Origin: a bacterium
Lineage (GTDB): Bacteria > UBP7 > UBA6624
NCBI GenBank assembly: GCA_014384545.1
Contig: JACNFQ010000089.1
Span: 34,578 to 98,577 of the forward strand
Length of the DNA stretch: 64,000 bases
Direction: 5' to 3'
Numbering within the stretch: the stretch's first letter is position 1; the number at the start of each line of letters is the position of its first letter. A program made the translations under genes and the position numbers. Below, piece after piece: positions 33,445 through 42,954 of this stretch. Under the pieces are notes generated by a model. That model saw nothing but the letters and a program-made list of their open reading frames with translations, ran no database searches and had not been told where the DNA came from.

Positions 33445-34523
33445 GCAAGAGTGTCGTCTTTCTTTCTAGTATTTCCTGGGGAATGACGTGGCAAAGACAT
33501 CACGAGTGGGCGGTGGGGTTGGCAGAGAGAGGGTGGCAAGTTCAGTTTGTTGAAACGACAGGGAAGAGAATCCCCCCGCCGCTTGAAATCTTAAACCGGT
33601 GGGGACGCAAAACGGGTGTTGAGCGACCGATACCAGAGGGAATAACGGTACATAAGCGACAGATTATTCCCCCGGCATGGGGGTGGATGCGACAGGTAAA
33701 TCGCAGCGAGATAAAGAGATTCGCCAACGAGATCAATCTGCAGGCAGGGGGGGTGGTGGATGCGGTCGTGGTTCATCTTCCGACATGGACAAGTTTAGAC
33801 TTAATGAGAGAGATAAGCCCTAAGAAAACCCTTTACGATTCGGCGTCCCTATTCAAGGAATTGAAGGGGACGATTCCCACATTGGACGAAGCAGAAAAGG
33901 AGATCTGTAGAACGGTTGAAAAGGTATGGGCAGATGGCCCCTTCTTGGCAAAACACTGTAAGAAACAGGGTGCAAAAAAGGTCTCCGTCGTGGGACCTGG
34001 TGTTCACTTTCGTCGCTGGTGCGGGATGGAACAGGGAAGAACACCTATAAAGACTGTCGGCTATTTTGGGATGGTTAGAAGGGAAGACCTTAACCTTTCC
34101 GTATTGAGGGGGTTGCCTAAGCATGGGATAGGCGTGCGTGTGGTAGGACCCGACCCGGAGGGGCTGCTGAGGGGATCAGATGTGCGTTGGGAACCTCCCG
34201 TTTCTCCCAAAGATCTTCCAAGGGCACTTGCGGGGGTGGACGCTTTGATTCTTCCCTATAAGGGGACGAGGTTTACTGATGGCATCGTCCCTGCCAAAAC
34301 GATGGAATGCCTAGCCTCGGGGCTTCCGGTCTTTGTGACGGGGCTCTCTTCTCTGATAGATAACCCTGCATTCATTCCAATTGAAGGGGGGGTGCGCAAG
34401 GTTGCTAATGCGATAAAGGGGCATAACGAGAGTGATAAGAAAAGGGCATCTAGATGGGAAATAGCTAAGGAGAACGATTGGTCACAAAAGGTCAATCTTC
34501 TCGAGGCGGCACTCTCTACTTAA
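33441..34523 (+). CDS. Glycosyltransferase, GT4/GT-B fold
   Basis: 360-aa protein with an N-terminal VVFLSSISWGMTWQRHHEWAV and C-terminal donor-binding domain: TVGYFGMVRREDL, then LPYKGTRFTDGIVPAKTMECLASGLPVF, the E-x7-E-like region of GT4 enzymes. The family resembles Gram-negative UDP-galactopyranose or teichuronic-type transferases in which the N-terminal half is variable. TTG start in a TTGA overlap with the previous gene. Sugar donor cannot be deduced. Confidence 0.85.
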   Translation: MSKSVVFLSSISWGMTWQRHHEWAVGLAERGWQVQFVETTGKRIPPPLEILNRWGRKTGVERPIPEGITVHKRQIIPPAWGWMRQVNRSEIKRFANEINLQAGGVVDAVVVHLPTWTSLDLMREISPKKTLYDSASLFKELKGTIPTLDEAEKEICRTVEKVWADGPFLAKHCKKQGAKKVSVVGPGVHFRRWCGMEQGRTPIKTVGYFGMVRREDLNLSVLRGLPKHGIGVRVVGPDPEGLLRGSDVRWEPPVSPKDLPRALAGVDALILPYKGTRFTDGIVPAKTMECLASGLPVFVTGLSSLIDNPAFIPIEGGVRKVANAIKGHNESDKKRASRWEIAKENDWSQKVNLLEAALST

Positions 34524-35743
34524 TGGGGTGGGCACCCGCACTCTTTGCAGCATTGGCGACTCTTTGGTGGTGGTTGGGGTTAGATTTCTTGGCGCTTCCT
34601 CTCTTGGGGATACTTTCCTTGGTGTCAGGCGCCTTCACTCCGGGAAGGCGCGTCAGGATTCCCGCGCTGGGCTGGTGGATAGCGTTCTTGGTTTGGGCTT
34701 TGCTTTCTTTGGTGGTGAATGGTGAATCAACCGCCCCCTTCTCCTTGCGGAGTCTTCTCTCATACGCTGCCTTTCCTGCTATCCTGTGGGGGGCACAACG
34801 CATTGCCCAGAGATTGGGACCACTACCCCTAGTTCGAGGTGTAAGCTGGGGGGTACTAACAGCACATATTGTGGGCATTACAGCGACAATCTTGCAATGG
34901 CCCCCACCGTTCTGGGCTTTGGGCGCCTCAAGGGTTCCCCCAGCTATCCTCTTGACCGAACTGGGACAACAAGCACTCTTTAAAGAGGCAGTTAGACTCA
35001 AGGGGTCTCCCCTTCTTGGTCAGGTGGAGGTGCGGGTGGGCTCCCTCTTCTCGTTTGAGAACTACTATGCCCTCGCAGCCCTTGTAGGTGCTGTTGCTGG
35101 ATGGTGGCTGTGGAAAAAGGGAAAAAGGGGGGATAGGGTCTTGGGAGCAACCCTTCTTTCGCTTACACCCTTTGCGATTTATGGTGCACGAAGCCGAAGT
35201 GCTTTGGTTGCACTGGTGGTCGTTGGTGTTTGGGTGTGGGCCTCTAGAGACGAAGGTGGGGTTAGCCGAGGTGTAAGGGGAGCCGTTGTAGCTTTGGTGG
35301 CTACTCTTGGGTTAGGGGTGGCTCTGTTGTCAGGATGGGCTTCGGAGGTTTCATCTTTTAGGGAGGCTTCTAACGAGAGGCGCATAGATATCTACAGAGA
35401 GACCGTACTTGCAACAGCAGGGAGACCTCTGCTAGGGTATGGGGCTCCAGCAGACCCGGGTCTAGTGCGTGGAGGTACACCTTCAGGTTTTCACTTGGGA
35501 TCCCACTCGGAACCGTTAGCGATTCTCTTCCGTTTTGGTTTCGTGGGAGCACTCTTCTATTCTCTGGGTGTATTGGGGTTTTGGCGGAGACTTAGAGACC
35601 ACCAAAGTGTGCCGACAAAAGCGGCCATGTTCTTATTGGGGGTTATCTCCATACAGTCTCTCTTTATTACTCTAACGCTTGATGGAACCCCCGTTGCGTG
35701 GGCATTACTCCTTGTGGGGGCTGCAAAAGGGGCAAAGTCCTAG
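34523..35743 (+). CDS. O-antigen ligase/polymerase family membrane protein (WaaL/Wzy_C)
   Basis: 406 aa with ten or more hydrophobic helices and a large extracytoplasmic loop holding RRIDIYRETVLATAGRPLLGYG and GSHSEPLAILFRFGFVG, the Wzy_C/O-antigen-ligase pattern with its conserved His. It likely polymerises or ligates the undecaprenyl-linked glycan made by the cluster. The ATG overlaps the preceding TAA (TAATG). It ends 4 nt into the convergent subtilase gene. Confidence 0.85.
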   Translation: MGWAPALFAALATLWWWLGLDFLALPLLGILSLVSGAFTPGRRVRIPALGWWIAFLVWALLSLVVNGESTAPFSLRSLLSYAAFPAILWGAQRIAQRLGPLPLVRGVSWGVLTAHIVGITATILQWPPPFWALGASRVPPAILLTELGQQALFKEAVRLKGSPLLGQVEVRVGSLFSFENYYALAALVGAVAGWWLWKKGKRGDRVLGATLLSLTPFAIYGARSRSALVALVVVGVWVWASRDEGGVSRGVRGAVVALVATLGLGVALLSGWASEVSSFREASNERRIDIYRETVLATAGRPLLGYGAPADPGLVRGGTPSGFHLGSHSEPLAILFRFGFVGALFYSLGVLGFWRRLRDHQSVPTKAAMFLLGVISIQSLFITLTLDGTPVAWALLLVGAAKGAKS

Positions 35744-38700
35744 AAGAACCGCCCACACGCCATATGGATCTCACCTGAGGGATCTTCGGCAGCTGTAAAG
35801 GGCTGGAAAGAGAAATCCAAAACAGCAGCGCCCGTGTCAACAGAGTAGACTTTGACCAGCCAATTGGCGGAACTTGTGTTCCCACCCTCTCCAGTAGCTG
35901 TAACGACCTCTTCAAAGCCGTCCCCATCCACATCACATGCCATCACTTGAATCTCCATATTTGGATTTAGGAAGCTGTTATAGGGCTGCCAAGTAGGGAC
36001 GAGGATGTTTCCGTCCAAGTCGGTCACTTTGACCATCCCTGCACTCCCTATTCCTTGCGCGAGGGCTATTTGGTCAAAACTATCTGTGAAATGTCCCACA
36101 GCGATGTGGACTTCACCATCAGGGTTGTTAGAGAGGTTATATGGGAACCAAGTCACTAGTGCTGTGCGTGTGCGTGTTCCACAAGCAATACCCGAATCAG
36201 CATCCCAAGCCACACAAAGCTCCTTGATATCAATACGGTTTCTTCCCGCATCGCCATGGGCAAGAACGATTTCATCTTCACCATCACCGTCATAGTCGGC
36301 AAACGCGGGGTGGACCTCGTTGCTGTAGTACCGTCCCCACGGCATCTCATCAGAAAGATCGCAAATGCCGTCATCAAGATTGGCACAGGGGCGGTAATAG
36401 GTCGTAATAAGGTCAGTTTCAGGGCGCATCTGTTTGTTCCCAGGAACAAACTCAAAGAAAGAACAGGAGCCCGCCCCCCATTCCCCGGTGCAGGCGACGA
36501 TCTCTTCAACACCATCCCCATCAGGGTCGCCTGTAGCGACAGTGAGTTCTCCCCGAGGGTTGTTTCCGTTGAAATAGGGACGCTCACGCGCCATTTCAAC
36601 ACCGGCACTGTCAAAGACCTTAAAGAAAGAACTCCCCCCAAATCCGTCCCCGAGGATAATATCATCCCACCCATCGCCATCTACATCCCCAGCAGCGATA
36701 TGGGTCTGACCCACCTCGTTGGGCCAATACCAAGCACGCTTAGAGAGAATCTCATCCCCCACTGTCTCAAAAATCTTATAAAAGGAATCGGTCGCTGTAG
36801 CGTTATGTCCGGTAGCGACCAAGATCTTCTCGGCCAAATTTACGGCATACGCTTCAACCTCATAGATGATAGGCGCAGAAGCTGTATTCGTAAACTCCAA
36901 ATAGACCGTGTTCATCAATAGGGAGCGATTGGGGACCATGTCGTGCCAACCAATCGATCCATCTGAGGAGATATTGCCCACAAAATGGAAAGACTCCTTA
37001 GAGAGTGCAGGCAAACAGGAACCTTCGTCTGCCCCGCCTTCTCGCATACCCACCCAAACGGTCGCTGCCCAGTTTGAGCCTCCAGAGCGAACACGAACTC
37101 TTGATACAGGAAGCCGGTCGGTCATATCCACGCGGACCGCGAGACAAGTGGGGGTAGAAGCCGCCCAAAAAGTGGACTCGTTTCCATCCACGGCATTAGC
37201 TGGCGTCCCCCCTGTTCCGTCCGCAAAGGCATCCACGACGATATTGACATCGCCATTTACAGCTGTCCAAACAGCACTGTTTGCCACAGGATTAATCATA
37301 TTTCCAGACATATCTGTGACGGTATTAGCAGCAACGACGGTATATTCGGTGCCCGTGGTCAGGTTCCAAGTGTGGAGGGTAACCCGCATAAGGTCGGGAG
37401 ACATGCGAACCTCACGGAGTTTCCACCCATCGGGCGAAAGAGCCCAAGCACCCGTATCGATAGCCACGCCAGGATCTAGACGCTCATCAAAGAGAAGTTC
37501 AATAGTGCCTCGACTTGTGGGTATCGCTTGGAGCAAAGAAGGAGCTTGAGAATCGGGTGAGAGGGATTGGAGGGCATCAAGATAGGTGGAAACTCCCAAA
37601 CCCCCACAGGCGGCATCCGCACTATGGTCGGTGGTGCCAGCTAGAATGCGATCAAGGAGGGCTTGGGCGCCTTCGTGGGGGGGGGCTGCTTCGATAGCCA
37701 ATAGAGCCGCTCCAGCTACGAATGCTGCTGAAGCTGAAGAGCCAAACTTCCGTCCAGACAGGTTTGGGGAAATACCATCCCAATCAGCCGAAAGGACCTG
37801 TCCTGCTGGAGGACCACCCACACCACCACCCGCCCAGACATCAATCCAAGACCCGGTATTTGTGTAGGGGGAGGGGCAAGCTTTATCTAAGCCCCCTCCC
37901 CCATTCGTAGCTCCCACACCCAGCACTTGGGAATAGGCAGCGGGATAATGGGTGGTTGGAAGGGAATCATTACCTGCACTTGACACAATGAGAACCCCGT
38001 GGTCCCAAGCGTACTGAACAGCATCTTGGAGTAGGTGGCTATCTGCAGTGGTCTGGAAAGCCGCCAAGACAACATCCGCTCCATTATTCACCGCCCAAAC
38101 GATACCTTGGGCGACGGCGGATAGTGAAGCAAACCCACACGGGGGAAAAGCCCGAACAGATAAGAGAGAGGATCGGTTGAAAGCTCCACCAGCTGTACCC
38201 AAAGCGTTGTCGGTTGCCCCCGCCGCAAGGGCAGAAACCCAAGTTCCATGACCAAAGTTGACACTTGATCCAGTCGGGCAACTCCCACTCATCTCCATAG
38301 GGTCACTATCTCCATCTACGATATCAGTCCCGCCGGAAAAAATGGGAACGATATCTTGGTGCGTCGTGTCTACTCCTGTATCAACTACAGCAAGAACAGG
38401 GCTATTTGAAGCAACGGGAAGAGCATCCCACGCCGCCTCAAAGTTGTGGTCCGGGAAAGCCCATTGTTGGGAGTAACCCGGGTCGTTGGGCACCGCCGAC
38501 AAAGAGACGGCAAATTGAGGTTCGGATTGGGAAACGCCTGATAAGGAGCCAAAGCCCAGAAGGGCGTTTTCGATAGAAAGAGTTTCAGGGAATGAGACCC
38601 TCCACCAACCATTACTGGGAGAAGAGAGAAGGGTTCCTCCTTCTTCGGCTACGAGGGGGGAAAGTTCAGTAAATGACAGAGAGGAAGAGATGAGAACTTC

Positions 38701-38862
38701 AGATGAGAGAACGATATGGGAAGAGTTTCCATCAACGAAGGTCGTCCAGCCCGAAGGGAGCGCAGTGGATGTAGATTCTGCTGGGAACCTATGATGTTCG
38801 GTAGATTGACATGAAACCCAGAGGAAAGGGATGAAGAAAGCAAGAAAGAACCGGGTTTTCAT
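35740..38862 (-). CDS. Secreted subtilisin-family (S8) protease with FG-GAP-like repeats
   Basis: 1040-aa exported protease; the signal peptide ends IPFLWVSC, which could be a lipobox. Catalytic triad: Asp in VVDTGVDTTHQD, His in NFGHGTWVSALAAG, Ser in FGSSASAAFVAG (GTSMAxP is altered). A central domain (about 440-560) has Ig-like/discoidin-like features. The C-terminal third contains at least four FG-GAP-like repeats with DVDGDGWDDI, DPDGDGVEEI, DYDGDGEDEI and DVDGDGFEEV calcium loops, predicting a beta-propeller. ATG at 38862 overlaps the upstream stop as ATGA; the two genes are coupled. Likely a surface or secreted digestive or adhesive protease. Confidence 0.88.
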   Translation of the reverse strand: MKTRFFLAFFIPFLWVSCQSTEHHRFPAESTSTALPSGWTTFVDGNSSHIVLSSEVLISSSLSFTELSPLVAEEGGTLLSSPSNGWWRVSFPETLSIENALLGFGSLSGVSQSEPQFAVSLSAVPNDPGYSQQWAFPDHNFEAAWDALPVASNSPVLAVVDTGVDTTHQDIVPIFSGGTDIVDGDSDPMEMSGSCPTGSSVNFGHGTWVSALAAGATDNALGTAGGAFNRSSLLSVRAFPPCGFASLSAVAQGIVWAVNNGADVVLAAFQTTADSHLLQDAVQYAWDHGVLIVSSAGNDSLPTTHYPAAYSQVLGVGATNGGGGLDKACPSPYTNTGSWIDVWAGGGVGGPPAGQVLSADWDGISPNLSGRKFGSSASAAFVAGAALLAIEAAPPHEGAQALLDRILAGTTDHSADAACGGLGVSTYLDALQSLSPDSQAPSLLQAIPTSRGTIELLFDERLDPGVAIDTGAWALSPDGWKLREVRMSPDLMRVTLHTWNLTTGTEYTVVAANTVTDMSGNMINPVANSAVWTAVNGDVNIVVDAFADGTGGTPANAVDGNESTFWAASTPTCLAVRVDMTDRLPVSRVRVRSGGSNWAATVWVGMREGGADEGSCLPALSKESFHFVGNISSDGSIGWHDMVPNRSLLMNTVYLEFTNTASAPIIYEVEAYAVNLAEKILVATGHNATATDSFYKIFETVGDEILSKRAWYWPNEVGQTHIAAGDVDGDGWDDIILGDGFGGSSFFKVFDSAGVEMARERPYFNGNNPRGELTVATGDPDGDGVEEIVACTGEWGAGSCSFFEFVPGNKQMRPETDLITTYYRPCANLDDGICDLSDEMPWGRYYSNEVHPAFADYDGDGEDEIVLAHGDAGRNRIDIKELCVAWDADSGIACGTRTRTALVTWFPYNLSNNPDGEVHIAVGHFTDSFDQIALAQGIGSAGMVKVTDLDGNILVPTWQPYNSFLNPNMEIQVMACDVDGDGFEEVVTATGEGGNTSSANWLVKVYSVDTGAAVLDFSFQPFTAAEDPSGEIHMACGRFF

Positions 38863-40763
38863 GAGTCGGACCTCACAGAAAGCTGAATATCGTCTAACGC
38901 CCACCCTTCACCCATTAGTAAATCTGCTAATGAGTCTAAGAGACGCCAGGCATAACAGACATGCTTCCCCTCTAAGAAGGAAAGGTCTTGGTGTCGGTTG
39001 ATGAAAGCACCACCCGCCATTGTGGCACTCCCTGCGTAATTCACACCGACGAGGAAGAAAGTGCCCCCACAGCTGGTCTCTGGAACATCAGACCATCGCA
39101 CAAGGAGTTGGGCACTGTCACTGGCATCTACATCAACCATTGACACCCAGTCTAGTGGGAACCAGCCAGGCGCGGTCAAATCTGAAGATGCAGTGGGAAA
39201 AAGCCAGACATAACTTGATTGATCGTATGACCAAGGGGGCGTTCCAGCTGTGTCCGTAAAATAGGGATTCGTTTCTTGGAGGGTACAGGGGGAGGAATGG
39301 TTCGTCGCCCCCGTGCGGTTAACAAGATAAGCTGAGGTGTTGGGGGTCGCAGTATTGTTGGATACACTCCAAGCATTCGTCAAAGAGCAACTAATCCCAT
39401 CATATGGAACTTGCTCAAGGAAGAGGGTAGAGGGGGGGGTCATCTCCACGATTTGGACATTGTCCAGAGCCCAACCTTTACCAAGGAGGCTCGTTGCGGA
39501 AGATTGAAAGATGAAAGCGATACAGAGGGAGCTATCACCAGCCCATGCCGACAAATCAACATGGCGGTACTCCCAATTGGGGTAAGCGATATCAAGGGTG
39601 GGAGCGGTGGCATCGGTGTTGTTCAGGAGGGTCCAAGTGGCGCTGTAAGACGCCGTGGTACAGTCTCCGGTATGGCCACCATTAGAGGAGGAGGAAACGC
39701 CCACAATAACGTCTTCTAGCTCGTTCGCTGCCCGTTCAATAAGCATAGGAACTAGAAGGCCAGGAGCAGAAGCGCCAGCAAGGCTAAAGGGACTAGCCGT
39801 AACCAACCACGCATTTTGACTGTTGCCATAAAGACCCGTGGTGGTGTCGGCGATACGGATGTAATTTCCTCCAGAATAAGGTATATCCGAAAAGAGATTC
39901 CATTGGATTCCCGTCACATCACCTGTGCCCACTTGAATGACCCAGTTCGTTGTACCTTCCTCCCAATCATCAAAGAGGAAGGAGGTGTTGAGGTTAGCTT
40001 CTTGGGGTGGGGCGAAGGGCTCTTTTGTAGCTCCAATAGCACCCCGAACCGCCAAACAATAATGTCCAGCAACACCCGTGGAAACGACAGCATTACAAGA
40101 GCCTGCTGTACAGGAGGTAGTAATCCCTTCCACAACGGTATAAAGACCAGAAGTATCAGGGTCGGGGCACCGGGGATTTCCAAAGCGGGTGTCGGGCGTG
40201 GAGAGTTTGTAGTGGGCCCAATCAAACTCGGAAGAGCCCTCACAATCACTGGTCCATTCTAGGAGCCCCTCTCCCGCAAGGGAGCCACTCACACTCGTAA
40301 AACCACCCGTATTTGGAGACGCCAAGAGAGCGGATGCTGAACAGGGTTGCGTTGCCCACCCCAATGTGCCTTGCCCCATCCCCCCAACGAGACCCGATGA
40401 AGATTCAGTGACCAAAACGAAATACCGATAGTTGATTCCCGGAGTCGTCGTCGCATCGGAAAAAGAGAGATCGTTCGCTAAAAGATCGGCCAACTTGTTG
40501 GGTTCGGTCAACCCTCCATCATCCACCTCTCTCCAAACGCTTGTAGATTGGGTGCCAGAAGTAAGTTGCCACGAAACGACAACTTTGTCCCCGTGAGCAC
40601 CTTGAGTCGCAGAAAGAACTTCAGGCAGAAGAGAACAACCCGAACATCCTGACTCCACTTCATTAGGTGGATCCGAAACGGAGAGGGGTCCCTTATCTGT
40701 TTCCAGCCCCGAACATCCCCAGAGGACAAGAAGAAGAGCAAAAGAACAGGAGCGCACCCTCAT
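38859..40763 (-). CDS. Secreted lipoprotein with fibronectin-like and concanavalin-like domains
   Basis: 634 aa. The N-terminus (SFALLLVLWGCSG) is a lipoprotein signal with Cys after LWG. Residues 45-115 resemble a fibronectin III domain (VVSWQLTSGTQSTSVWREVD). Two related modules near 285-440 and 455-625 each contain a W-x-L-D-N/D-x-Q-I-x-[VE]/S ending (KGWALDNVQIVEM, EGWALDDIQLSVR), a pattern seen in peptidase-associated or MAM-like carbohydrate-binding domains. Cys-rich and Ser/Thr-rich throughout. No catalytic residues. Coupled by ATGA to the subtilase, which may be its partner at the surface. Confidence 0.8.
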   Translation of the reverse strand: MRVRSCSFALLLVLWGCSGLETDKGPLSVSDPPNEVESGCSGCSLLPEVLSATQGAHGDKVVVSWQLTSGTQSTSVWREVDDGGLTEPNKLADLLANDLSFSDATTTPGINYRYFVLVTESSSGLVGGMGQGTLGWATQPCSASALLASPNTGGFTSVSGSLAGEGLLEWTSDCEGSSEFDWAHYKLSTPDTRFGNPRCPDPDTSGLYTVVEGITTSCTAGSCNAVVSTGVAGHYCLAVRGAIGATKEPFAPPQEANLNTSFLFDDWEEGTTNWVIQVGTGDVTGIQWNLFSDIPYSGGNYIRIADTTTGLYGNSQNAWLVTASPFSLAGASAPGLLVPMLIERAANELEDVIVGVSSSSNGGHTGDCTTASYSATWTLLNNTDATAPTLDIAYPNWEYRHVDLSAWAGDSSLCIAFIFQSSATSLLGKGWALDNVQIVEMTPPSTLFLEQVPYDGISCSLTNAWSVSNNTATPNTSAYLVNRTGATNHSSPCTLQETNPYFTDTAGTPPWSYDQSSYVWLFPTASSDLTAPGWFPLDWVSMVDVDASDSAQLLVRWSDVPETSCGGTFFLVGVNYAGSATMAGGAFINRHQDLSFLEGKHVCYAWRLLDSLADLLMGEGWALDDIQLSVRSDS

Positions 40764-40921
40764 GGCAACACGACCGTTTCAGGGGAAAGGGGGCGAACTT
40801 CTCCCGTCGTTTCAGTTCGGGCACGCATCCGTTGATTCTCGAGTGCAGGACCTCCTAGATAGAGGGTAGTTGCCAAGAGCAACAAGAAAGGCAACACCCA
40901 AAACAGCCGATTTTTACTCAT
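40760..40921 (-). CDS. Small single-pass membrane protein, 53 aa
   Basis: Starts at ATG with a good ribosome site (GGAGG about 9 nt upstream), encodes one hydrophobic segment (LFWVLPFLLLLATTLYLGG) after a short basic N-terminus, then a short hydrophilic tail. Its stop overlaps the start of the lipoprotein gene as ATGA, so it is the first gene of a three-gene unit with lipoprotein and subtilase. No family recognised. Confidence 0.65.
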   Translation of the reverse strand: MSKNRLFWVLPFLLLLATTLYLGGPALENQRMRARTETTGEVRPLSPETVVLP

Positions 40922-40994
40922 TCCACCAACCTCCAAAACACCCAATTCAAACGCAACACACCACCCATTATAAGATGGAATAAACGGTAAGCAC

Positions 40995-42176
40995 CTAATG
41001 GAAGGGGGTTTCCACAGCAAGCGAGACACCCATTCCTCCTGAAACACAGAGGGTCGCAAGACCACGCCCCCCCCCGTTTTGATTCAGGGCATGAACCAAT
41101 GTCACGACGATCCGTGCCCCTGTGCACCCAATGGGGTGACCCAAGGCGATAGCGCCTCCACGAGGGTTGATTCTTTCGGGTGGAATCTCCAGTTCACGCT
41201 GACAAGCAATCACTTGGGAGGCAAACGCTTCGTTCAGTTCTACATGGTCGTAGTCCACGGTTTTCCATCCTGTCTTCTTTTCAAGCTTTCGGCAGGCAGG
41301 AACAGGACCAAGCCCCATACGAGCAGGATCCACTCCCGCAATCGACCAATCTACCAAACGACCAAGCGCACCCGCGGGTGGGGTCGTTCCTCCCACCAAG
41401 ATGAGGGCGGCAGCCCCATCCGTTATTCCTGACGACGTAGCGGGCGTTACTGTGCCCCCTTTTTCTTGAGGAAGAAAGACGGTGGGAAGGCGAGAAAGGG
41501 ACTCGGGATTCATCCTCTCTCGAATAGTTTCATCAGAGGAAAAGATACCATTCTTGGGCAAGGGAACGGGGGCGATTTCTTTTTCAAAGAAGCCTTCTTC
41601 TCTTGCTTGGAAAGCGCGAGATTGGGTGTTGATAGCGAACGCTTCTTGTTCTTCTCGCGAGATCTGATAGTCTTGGGCAAGCGTTTCGGCTGTTAACCCC
41701 ATAAGTTGGTTGGTGATGGGACAGAAGAATCCGTCCTTGTAGTTGGCATCAACAACCTCTCCCGAACCCAAGCGGTATCCCCACCTAGCTCCGGTTAGGT
41801 AGTAGGGAAGTGTGCTCATTGATTCAACCCCTCCCACCAAGGCAGTAGTCGCTCCATGGTGGAGGATTTCATCCATACCATGGCGAACCGCAAGGAGGCC
41901 AGAAGCACACGCTTGATTGACGGTGTAGGCGGGGGAGGATTCGGGAATACCAGAACGGATTGCCGTTTGCCGAGCGGGGTTCGGACCACTCCCAGCTTGG
42001 CGAGCTTGACCAAAGATCGTTACATCAACATCCTGTGCTGAAACAGACGACCTCTCGATAGCAATCTGTGAACTATGGGTAGCAAGGTCAACAGCAGAAT
42101 GGTTCTTAAGGCTGCCACCAAATGACCCAATAGGGGTGCGAACGGCACTCACAATCCAAACAGAGCGCTGAGGCAT
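40995..42176 (-). CDS. Acetyl-CoA acetyltransferase / thiolase
   Basis: 393 aa. VSAVRTPIGSFGGSL at the start, nucleophilic Cys in NQACASGLLAVRHG, ELNEAFASQ, and the C-terminal GGAIALGHPIGCTGAR with GGMGVSLAVE. Condensing or degradative thiolase of beta-oxidation or acetoacetyl-CoA metabolism. Second thiolase of the window (the other is at 49.9-51.1 kb). Lies 5 nt downstream of the XRE regulator gene and is on the lagging side of this replichore. Confidence 0.94.
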   Translation of the reverse strand: MPQRSVWIVSAVRTPIGSFGGSLKNHSAVDLATHSSQIAIERSSVSAQDVDVTIFGQARQAGSGPNPARQTAIRSGIPESSPAYTVNQACASGLLAVRHGMDEILHHGATTALVGGVESMSTLPYYLTGARWGYRLGSGEVVDANYKDGFFCPITNQLMGLTAETLAQDYQISREEQEAFAINTQSRAFQAREEGFFEKEIAPVPLPKNGIFSSDETIRERMNPESLSRLPTVFLPQEKGGTVTPATSSGITDGAAALILVGGTTPPAGALGRLVDWSIAGVDPARMGLGPVPACRKLEKKTGWKTVDYDHVELNEAFASQVIACQRELEIPPERINPRGGAIALGHPIGCTGARIVVTLVHALNQNGGGRGLATLCVSGGMGVSLAVETPFH

Positions 42177-42181
42177 CGTTA

Positions 42182-42634
42182 TTACTGCGGTAGACCAGGG
42201 CGTAGACGGTCTACAAGAAAGAGCATCACTTCATCTGCCGTTGCCTTGGGATGGCGCCTTGCCCAAACGATAAGGATGCGAATCTCATGAGGTGTAGGAG
42301 AGAGAAAATCTCCATTCTCAGACCCCAAAAATGTAGCGACAGAAGGGGGTAAGGAGGTGGGAGAGGTAGGCAAGACGGGTCGTGTGAGTTGGGGGGTAGG
42401 TTTCTCTCCCACAGAAACATCATCAACACCTGTGGGTGTGGGATGGGGCTTTCGGACTTGATTAGGAGTTACACCATAAAGATCAGCCAGGCGGTTGAGA
42501 ACGGTCTCACTAGGGTGCTTCCGCAACCCGCGCTCCAACAAGGAAAGGTATGCTCCCGAAATGCCGACTTCTTCGGCAACTTCTAAAAGGGTAAGCCCCC
42601 GTTTCTTACGGAGGGTCAACAAACGATTAGCCAT
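42182..42634 (-). CDS. XRE-family transcriptional regulator
   Basis: N-terminal helix-turn-helix (LRKKRGLTLLEVAEEVGISGAYLSLLERG followed by a second helix), a proline-rich linker around residues 65-100 and a C-terminal helical segment (HEIRILIVWARRHPKATADEVM). Likely represses or activates the thiolase gene directly downstream. TAGAAT lies 18 nt before the start and may be its -10. ATG at 42634 preferred; TTG three codons earlier is possible. Confidence 0.8.
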   Translation of the reverse strand: MANRLLTLRKKRGLTLLEVAEEVGISGAYLSLLERGLRKHPSETVLNRLADLYGVTPNQVRKPHPTPTGVDDVSVGEKPTPQLTRPVLPTSPTSLPPSVATFLGSENGDFLSPTPHEIRILIVWARRHPKATADEVMLFLVDRLRPGLPQ

Positions 42635-42758
42635 CTCTAACAAAGCGAGACCATTCTACATCGGGCTTTCTAGAACGACTTTCCTATCTGGAAGGCGGGC
42701 ACCGTAAGCGGACAATCGGGGCAAAGAGTATCCATTCTTCCCTATGGAGAATCGGGAG

Positions 42759-42787
42759 TTGAGCCATCCCTTCCCATGGAGGATAAT
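42759..42787 (+). promoter_or_regulatory. Promoter of tRNA-Leu
   Basis: TTGAGC (-35), 17-nt spacer, GATAAT (-10) in the context GGATAATCC; the -10 ends 11 nt before the mature tRNA 5' end. Best canonical promoter in the window. Confidence 0.65.
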
Positions 42788-42798
42788 CCCCCTACCTT

Positions 42799-42881
42799 GC
42801 CGGGGTGGCGGAATGGTAGACGCAGCGGGCTTAAAACCCGCCGCCCGAAAGGGCGTGAGGGTTCGAATCCCTCCCTCGGCA
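42799..42881 (+). tRNA. tRNA-Leu (anticodon TAA)
   Basis: 83-nt class II tRNA: acceptor GCCGGGG/CCTCGGC, D arm, anticodon stem GCGGG/CCCGC with loop CTTAAAA (anticodon TAA, reads TTA/TTG), long variable arm GCCCGAAAGGGC and T arm GAGGG TTCGAAT CCCTC, discriminator A. CCA is not encoded. Confidence 0.95.
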
Positions 42882-42954
42882 AGTTTCCACTCCCAATCCA
42901 CCCCCTTAGGCGTGCTCCCTTTTCCTCGGGTGGCGGACCATGCAGACGTCGCCC

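Noticed and set aside
35740-38862. FG-GAP repeats as evidence for an integrin-like receptor
   Set aside because: The protein is a subtilase with a signal peptide; the DxDGDGxxD loops are common in secreted bacterial beta-propellers.
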